Assembly (NCBI RefSeq): GCF_003634695.1
Contig: NZ_RBWV01000009.1
Coordinates: forward strand, 248,001 to 312,000
DNA length: 64,000 nt
Direction: 5' to 3'
Source of the DNA: Motilibacter peucedani
GTDB lineage: Bacteria > Actinomycetota > Actinomycetes > Motilibacterales > Motilibacteraceae
Below, piece after piece: positions 58,957 to 64,000 of this stretch; position 1 is the stretch's first letter, and every line of letters starts with the position of its first letter. Under the pieces are notes generated by a model. It was not told the DNA's origin, made no database searches, and was given only the letters and a program-made list of their open reading frames with translations. The translations under genes and the position numbers were made by a program.

Positions 58957-59736
58957 GTGAGCCCCCCAGCCCTGCCGCGCACGCTGGTCGTCGACAGCGG
59001 GGGCACCGGGATCAAGGCGCTGGTGCTCGACGCGCACGGCCGGATGATCACGCCGCGACGGCGGGTCGCCACGCCGTACCCCTGCCCCACCAGCGTCTTC
59101 CTCGAGACGGTCCGCAGCCTCGCCGAGCCGCTCGGCGAGTACGAGCGCGCCTCGATCGGCGTGCCGGGCGTGCTGCGCCACGGCCGCGTCGTGCACACGC
59201 CGCACTTCGTCACGGTCGCCGGGCCGTTCACCCCTGCCGACCCGCAGCTGGTCGAGCAGTGGCGCGGCTTCGACGTCGCCGCCGCGCTGTCACTGGTGCT
59301 GGGCGTGCCCGTGCGCGCGGTCAACGACGCGGAGATGGCGGGCTGCTCGGTGATCGCCGGACGCGGGTTCGAGGTGGTCATCACGCTCGGCACCGGCTTC
59401 GGCTTCGCGATGTTCGACGGGGGCCACCTGCTGCCCAAGGTCGAGATGTCGGCGCACGTGTTCCAGAAGGGCGAGACCTACGACCAGCGCCTCGGCAACG
59501 TGACGCGTGCCCGCATCGGCCGCGAGCGCTGGAACGCGCGGATGGTCGAGGCGATCGACGGGCTGCGCCGGGTGTTCTTCTGGGACCACCTCTACGTCGG
59601 CGGCGGCAACGCGCGCCACCTGCGGGTCGACCTCGGCCCGGACGTCACGACGGTGCCCAACATCGCCGGCCTGCTGGGCGGCGCGGCGCTGTGGCGCGAG
59701 GAGCTCGAGGGGCACGTCGGAGCCGGCGCACCCTGA
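58957..59736 (+). CDS. ROK-family sugar kinase (polyphosphate-glucokinase-like)
   Basis: 259 residues: phosphate loop LVVDSGGTGIKALVLD, then VRAVNDAEMAGCSVIAGRGF, EVVITLGTGFGFAMFDGGHL and FWDHLYVGGGNARHLRVDL. The 'GTGFG' and length fit polyphosphate/ATP glucokinases of actinobacteria; a true sugar substrate is not proven. GTG 58957 starts the motif. It converges on an acetyltransferase gene with a six-base gap. Confidence 0.85.
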   Translation: MSPPALPRTLVVDSGGTGIKALVLDAHGRMITPRRRVATPYPCPTSVFLETVRSLAEPLGEYERASIGVPGVLRHGRVVHTPHFVTVAGPFTPADPQLVEQWRGFDVAAALSLVLGVPVRAVNDAEMAGCSVIAGRGFEVVITLGTGFGFAMFDGGHLLPKVEMSAHVFQKGETYDQRLGNVTRARIGRERWNARMVEAIDGLRRVFFWDHLYVGGGNARHLRVDLGPDVTTVPNIAGLLGGAALWREELEGHVGAGAP

Positions 59737-59742
59737 GGCCGC

Positions 59743-60249
59743 TCAGCCCACCAGGGCGGGAGCGGCGAGCATGGCGACGTCGACCGAGCCTCCCTTGGTG
59801 CTCTGCCGGCCCACCTCGACGAAGCCGAGACGGGTGTGGAAGCGCATGGAACCGGGGTTCGGCGGGCGGGTGTTGACCTCGCAGCAGACCTCGGCCAGCC
59901 CGAGCGCGCGGGCGTCGTCGAAGATCGCGGCGTAGAGCACGCGACCCAGCCCACGGCCGCGGGAGCCCTCGCCGACCGCGATGCGGTCGACGTAGAGGAA
60001 GTCCGAGGAGCGTGCCTCGAACCACCGGTAGTTCTCGCTCGCGTAGTCCGCGCCGGGCAGCAGGCAGAGCGCGAAACCGGCCACCGCGTCGGTGGCGTCG
60101 TCGACGACCGCGAGCGCCAGCCGGGTCTGCCCCACCAGCCGCTCGAGCGCCGGCGCGTCCAGCTCGCTGACGGCGGGCACGGAGGCGTTGTTGATGACGA
60201 GCACGTCATCGAGGTCAGCCGGCACGACGGGCCGCACGACGTAGCTCAC
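59743..60249 (-). CDS. GNAT-family N-acetyltransferase
   Basis: 168 residues with the acetyl-CoA loop RIAVGEGSRGRGLGRVLYAA and the C-terminal EVNTRPPNPGSMRFHTRLGF, typical of GNAT enzymes. The substrate is unknown. It starts at ATG 60249. Confidence 0.87.
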   Translation of the reverse strand: MSYVVRPVVPADLDDVLVINNASVPAVSELDAPALERLVGQTRLALAVVDDATDAVAGFALCLLPGADYASENYRWFEARSSDFLYVDRIAVGEGSRGRGLGRVLYAAIFDDARALGLAEVCCEVNTRPPNPGSMRFHTRLGFVEVGRQSTKGGSVDVAMLAAPALVG

Positions 60250-60302
60250 CCGCGAGACTGTAGTGGCGGGCCCGGCGCGCCGCGGGTCCTAGGGTGAGCC
60301 CG

Positions 60303-61274
60303 ATGAGCACCGACTTCGCGCCCGTCGCCCGGGTGATTCGCTCCGGCTTCGTCGAAGGCGTCCACGTCGGCGCGGCGGTGGTCGTCGACCCCGACGGCAC
60401 GGTGGTGGCCTCGCTCGGCAAGCCCGGCGTACCCGTCCTCCCGCGCTCGGCCGCGAAGCCGCTGCAGAGCGTCGCGATGCTCCGCGCCGGGCTCGACCTG
60501 CCGCCCGACCTGCTGGCGCTGGCGACCGCGAGCCACAGCGGCGAGGCCGAGCACCTCGACGGCGTACGCCGCATCCTGGCGCTCGCCGGCCTCGCTCCCG
60601 AGGCGCTGCAGGGCACGCCGGACCTGCCGCTCGGCCGCGCGGAGCGGCGGGCCTGGCAGCAGCGCGGCGACGAGCCGTCGTCGCTGGCGCAGAACTGCTC
60701 CGGGCAGCACGCGGCCATGCTGCTCACCTGCGTCGGCCGCGACTGGCCGACCGACGCCTACCTCGCCTCGGAGCACCCGCTGCAGCAGGAGGTGGCGCGC
60801 ACCGTCGCCGAGCTGGGCGGCACCGAGGTGGTGGCGACCGCGGTCGACGGCTGCGGCGCGCCGACCCTCGCGCTGCCGCTGGCTGCGCTCGCCCGCGCCT
60901 TCGGACGCATCGCGAGCGCCGGTGCGGGAAGCGTGGAGGGCCGGGTGGCCGACGCGGTGCAGGCGCGGCCCGACCTGCTCGGCGGCTCCGGCCGCGAGGT
61001 CACCCGACTGCTCCGGGCGGTGCCCGGCCTGCTCGCGAAGGACGGCGCCGAGGGCGTGTTCGCCGCTGCGGTGCCGGGCGGGCCGGCGGTCGCGCTCAAG
61101 GTCGGCGACGGCGGCGCCCGCGCGGTGTGGCCCGTGGCGGTGGCGCTGCTGCGCCGGGCCGGGGTGCGCGCCGCGGTCCTCGACGAGCTCGCCGAGGTGA
61201 CCGTGCTCGGTCACGGCGAGGTCGTCGGCTCTGTGCAGCCGGTGGCGCTCGAGGAGCTCAGGGCGCCGGCGTGA
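60303..61274 (+). CDS. Class 3 (ReAV-type) L-asparaginase family protein
   Basis: 323 residues with the thermolabile-asparaginase signature: Ser-x-x-Lys in VLPRSAAKPLQSVAM, SHSGEAEHLDGVRRILALAG, then LAQNCSGQHAAMLLTCVGRD and AVDGCGAPTLALPL. In the Rhizobium ReAV enzyme the motif is NCSGKH, where the Cys and Lys help bind zinc; here the Lys is Gln. It should hydrolyse L-asparagine if active. ATG 60303 follows GGGTGAG; GTG 60294 is an alternative. The convergent gene at 61258 overlaps its end by 17 bases. Confidence 0.87.
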   Translation: MSTDFAPVARVIRSGFVEGVHVGAAVVVDPDGTVVASLGKPGVPVLPRSAAKPLQSVAMLRAGLDLPPDLLALATASHSGEAEHLDGVRRILALAGLAPEALQGTPDLPLGRAERRAWQQRGDEPSSLAQNCSGQHAAMLLTCVGRDWPTDAYLASEHPLQQEVARTVAELGGTEVVATAVDGCGAPTLALPLAALARAFGRIASAGAGSVEGRVADAVQARPDLLGGSGREVTRLLRAVPGLLAKDGAEGVFAAAVPGGPAVALKVGDGGARAVWPVAVALLRRAGVRAAVLDELAEVTVLGHGEVVGSVQPVALEELRAPA

Positions 61275-61716
61275 GGGCGGCCTCGCCGAGCCGGCCGGTC
61301 ACCTCGCTCCACTCGGCCGGCGTCAGCTCGACACGCAGTTCCTCGCCGTCGTCCGAGACGGCGACCAGCAGGTCCTCGCCGGCGGTGTAGGCCTCGCCCG
61401 CGCCGAGCACCGCGATCTCGGCGAACATCCGGCGCTGCGCCTGGTCGGAGGGGTCGAGGTCGACACCGAGGTGCGGCTCGTCGCTGCGCGGGAGCCGGCC
61501 CTCCTGCACCTGCTCCGCGGCGAGCGAGCGCACCAGCGCGAGCGAGGGCGCGGCCTGCTCGTCGACCCGCGCGGCGGGCGGCTCGTCGACCCAGGCGGAG
61601 TCGAGCAGGGGCGCCAGCACGTCGACGACGGCGAGCAGGACCTCGCGCCGAGCGCCGGGCGGGGTGCCGGTCGGCACGGTGTAGGGGCGGCGGTCTGCGG
61701 CGGGCTCGGTCGTCAC
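61258..61716 (-). CDS. Hypothetical protein
   Basis: 152 residues, soluble, acidic (DDGEELRVELTPAEWSEVTG; VDVLAPLLDSAWVDEPPAAR). No known family recognised. Its end overlaps the asparaginase gene by 17 bases, tail to tail. It starts 12 bases after the GGDEF-EAL gene stop on the same strand and so may be co-transcribed. Confidence 0.65.
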   Translation of the reverse strand: MTTEPAADRRPYTVPTGTPPGARREVLLAVVDVLAPLLDSAWVDEPPAARVDEQAAPSLALVRSLAAEQVQEGRLPRSDEPHLGVDLDPSDQAQRRMFAEIAVLGAGEAYTAGEDLLVAVSDDGEELRVELTPAEWSEVTGRLGEAALTPAP

Positions 61717-61728
61717 GGGGGCATCGTC

Positions 61729-64000
61729 TCAGCCGCGGGAGACCAGCCGCAGCGGGCGGGCCTTGGCCGCGGGCCGGAGCTCGGCGTCGGGCGCGTAGAG
61801 CAGGTTGTCGCGGATCCAGGTGGCGAGCTTCTCCGGGGGCAGCGGCCGGCTGAAGAGGTAGCCCTGGGCGATGTCGCAGCCCATCTCCTCGAGCTTGCGC
61901 AGGCTCAGCCGGTCCTCGACGCCCTCCGCGACGACGACCTTGCCCATGTGGTGGGCGAGCTGCACGACCGCGTTGACGACGGCCTCGTCGTTGGCCTCGG
62001 TGCCCATGCCGAAGACGAACGACTTGTCGATCTTGACCTCGTGGACGGGCAGCCGGCTCAGCTGCGCGAGCGAGGAGTAGCCGGTGCCGAAGTCGTCGAC
62101 CGAGATGTGCACGCCCAGCTCGGCGATGCGCGTCAGCGCCTCACCGGCGCTCGCGCGGTCGTCCATGATGCTGGTCTCGGTGAGCTCGAGCGTGAGCAGG
62201 TGGCCGGGTACGCCGTGGTGCCTCACGACGCCCGCGACCTCGTCGACGAACGCGCTGTCGAGCAGCGCGCGCACGGAGACGTTGACCGCGACCGGGATCC
62301 GCTTGCCCTCGTCGAGCCACGCGCGGCACTGCGCGACCGCCTCGTCGAGCACGAGCGTCGTGAGCGGCGCGATCAGGCCGGTGTGCTCCGCTGCGCCGAT
62401 GAACTCGTCGGGCAGCACGAGCCCGCGGGTCGGGTGGTTCCACCGCACCAGCGCCTCGACGCCGGCGAGGACGTCGTCGGAGAGCTGGACCTTGGGCTGG
62501 TAGTAGACGACGAGCTCGCGCGACCGGAGCGCCTGACGCAGCTGGGCGACGAGGGCGAGGCGGCGCGCCGTGCCGTCGTCGAGGGAGTCGTCGAAGACGC
62601 GGACGCCGAGGCGCCGGTCCTTCGCGTGGTACATCGCGATGTCGGCGTGCTGCAGCAGCGAGGTGGCGTCGCGGCCGTGCTCCGGGTGGAGCGCGACCCC
62701 GATCGAGCCCTCGATGTCCATGACCGAGCCCTCGAGCGTGACCGACTGGAGCAGCGAGTCGACGAGCGAGCGGGCGGTCCGCTCGGCCTCGCCCTCACCG
62801 CCGGGCCGGCGCAGCAGCACGGCGAACTCGTCGCCGCCGAGGCGCGCGACGGTGGACTGCGGTGGTGCGGCCGCGAGCAGCCGCTGGGCGACCGCGCAGA
62901 GCAGCTGGTCCCCACTGGTGTGGCCCAGGGCGTCGTTGATGTCCTTGAACTCGTCGAGGTCGAGGATGCAGACCGCGACGGGCACGTCGTCGCGCACCTC
63001 GGCCGCGACCTCGGTCATGAACTGCGACCGGTTGACCAGGCCCGTGAGGTCGTCGTGGGTGGCCTCGAGCCGCAGGCGCTCGAGCAGGCTGCTGTTCTCC
63101 AGGGCGAAGCCCGCCTGGGTGGCCAGCGTCTCGAGCAGGTGCAGGTCCTCCTCGCGGAACGACCGGCTCTCGGCGAGGTGGCCGGTGACCTCGAGCGTCC
63201 CGATCACCCCCGACTCCGAGGGCAGCGGCACCACGACGGCGTCGCGGGCGTCGCGCCCTGCCAGCCACGCCTTGAGCTCGACGTCGGCCGTGGACCGGGT
63301 CACGAGCACCGGCTGCTGCCGGCGGCGCACCTCGGCGTGGACGCTGTCGTCGAGGGTGTCGACGACCTCGACGCCCGACGGGCCGAGAGTGGTACGCCGC
63401 GGCCCGGTGCCGTCGGCCAGGGCGGTGAGCTCGAGGGTCGCGCTGCGCGCGTTGAGCAGCTCGACGGCCCGCTGGAGCAGGTTGCGCTCGAGGCCGGTGA
63501 GGTCCTGGCCGGGGCGCACGGTGCGGGACGTCTCGTAGAGCCGGCCGAGGGCGACGTGGCGGCGCAGCAGGGCGCCGTAGACCCGGTAGCCGACGTAGAA
63601 CGACAGGCCGAGGGGGACGAGCAGCATCGGCTGCCACGACCCCGCCTCGACCAGCACGTAGGTGATGACGCCGACGGTGCCGCTGAAGAGCGCCGCCAGC
63701 AGGGCGATCCAGAGCGTCCAGCCGGTCTCGGCGGTCGGCGCGGTGCCCTCGTTGAGGTAGATCGCGCCTTGGACGGCGGCGAACTCGAAGGCGCTGGCCA
63801 GCAGGACGCCGAGCAGCGCGCCGGCACCCGCCGCGAGGCCGAGGTGGCCGTGCGGGGAGCACAGCTGCTGCACGGAGTAGGCGATCAGCGTCGTGCTGAC
63901 GTAGAGCGCGACGTTGAACAGCCGCTTGATGAGCGGCACCGGCGTGAAGAGGCTGCCGACCAGCACGCCCACCGAACGGGCCAGGGCCAGCCCGAGCGGG
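61729..64000 (-). CDS. GGDEF-EAL (cyclic di-GMP) protein with membrane and GAF regions, partial
   Basis: At least 750 residues; the 5' end lies beyond the window. N-terminal membrane segments (LFNVALYVSTTLIAYSVQQL; LWIALLAALFSGTVGVITYV; GSWQPMLLVPLGLSFYVGYR) precede a GAF region (SESGVIGTLEVTGHLAESRS), a GGDEF domain (VARLGGDEFAVLLRRPGG) and an EAL domain (DVLAGVEALVRWNHPTRGLV, HISVDDFGTGYSSLAQL). GGDEF and EAL motifs are intact, so synthesis or breakdown of c-di-GMP could both occur; no RxxD inhibition site is visible ahead of GGDEF. It probably links to motility control. Confidence 0.88.
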   Translation of the reverse strand, partial: PLGLALARSVGVLVGSLFTPVPLIKRLFNVALYVSTTLIAYSVQQLCSPHGHLGLAAGAGALLGVLLASAFEFAAVQGAIYLNEGTAPTAETGWTLWIALLAALFSGTVGVITYVLVEAGSWQPMLLVPLGLSFYVGYRVYGALLRRHVALGRLYETSRTVRPGQDLTGLERNLLQRAVELLNARSATLELTALADGTGPRRTTLGPSGVEVVDTLDDSVHAEVRRRQQPVLVTRSTADVELKAWLAGRDARDAVVVPLPSESGVIGTLEVTGHLAESRSFREEDLHLLETLATQAGFALENSSLLERLRLEATHDDLTGLVNRSQFMTEVAAEVRDDVPVAVCILDLDEFKDINDALGHTSGDQLLCAVAQRLLAAAPPQSTVARLGGDEFAVLLRRPGGEGEAERTARSLVDSLLQSVTLEGSVMDIEGSIGVALHPEHGRDATSLLQHADIAMYHAKDRRLGVRVFDDSLDDGTARRLALVAQLRQALRSRELVVYYQPKVQLSDDVLAGVEALVRWNHPTRGLVLPDEFIGAAEHTGLIAPLTTLVLDEAVAQCRAWLDEGKRIPVAVNVSVRALLDSAFVDEVAGVVRHHGVPGHLLTLELTETSIMDDRASAGEALTRIAELGVHISVDDFGTGYSSLAQLSRLPVHEVKIDKSFVFGMGTEANDEAVVNAVVQLAHHMGKVVVAEGVEDRLSLRKLEEMGCDIAQGYLFSRPLPPEKLATWIRDNLLYAPDAELRPAAKARPLRLVSRG

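Overview
The window is a GC-rich (about 70 percent by eye) stretch of a chromosome from a motile, Gram-positive actinobacterium. The reasons are the pervasive GC3 bias, frequent GTG starts, many ATGA/GTGA stop-start overlaps, a Motilibacter/Kineosporiales/Nocardioides-like set of polar-flagellum genes and a FliW-CsrA pair. The exact genus cannot be fixed from the sequence alone. No prophage, insertion sequence, CRISPR array or rRNA operon was seen.

Layout: (1) 1-4308, minus strand: filament genes fliS (cut by the left edge), fliD, flaG and two flagellins. (2) 4340-16116: mixed metabolic, resistance and regulatory genes (PAP2, DHFR-like, TerC, PucR regulator), a third flagellin at 8218-9033, an arr/TetR/two-component cluster, a secreted protein, methyltransferase, YdeI-like and an ArsR-DHFR-SRPBCC operon. 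(3) 16233-17048: a fourth flagellin. (4) 17175-28454: a glycan island with two large GT2 proteins, a GT-acetyltransferase-GH43 triple fusion, a GT90-like transferase, UDP-galactopyranose mutase, UDP-xylose synthase and a DUF707 protein, placed between flagellin and hook genes and so probably decorating flagellin. (5) 28556-33293: the FliA/WhiG-type sigma factor and the flgN-flgK-flgL-fliW-csrA run. (6) 33382-44570: a galactan/galactoside uptake and hydrolysis operon (GH53, HTH, GH42, GH1, ABC importer) with a LacI regulator and CebR-like operators. (7) 44685-54150: chemotaxis (cheX-like, cheY, cheX, cheY, cheR, cheB; an MCP; cheA-cheW). (8) 54292-64000: two-component genes, tRNA-Ser, flavin oxidoreductase, peptide deformylase, ROK kinase, acetyltransferase, asparaginase and a GGDEF-EAL protein cut by the right edge.

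Two regulatory layers can be read directly. First, all four flagellin genes, the flgN operon, the MCP gene, cheA-cheW and the cheB operon have a promoter of form TCAR-N15(16)-GYCGAT, the sigma-28 pattern with an altered -35, and the cognate sigma factor is encoded at 28556-29434. Second, three of the four flagellin mRNAs begin with a conserved hairpin whose loop is ACGGA(C/U), and their Shine-Dalgarno also contains ANGGA. This is the arrangement expected for CsrA repression relieved by FliW, and both proteins are encoded here. The same loop sits on a hairpin between flagellin 1 and flaG. The fourth flagellin lacks these sites.

The most unusual protein is the three-domain fusion at 22143-24251. 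The most testable new biology is the flagellin CsrA hairpin set together with the adjacent galactofuranose/xylose glycan island.
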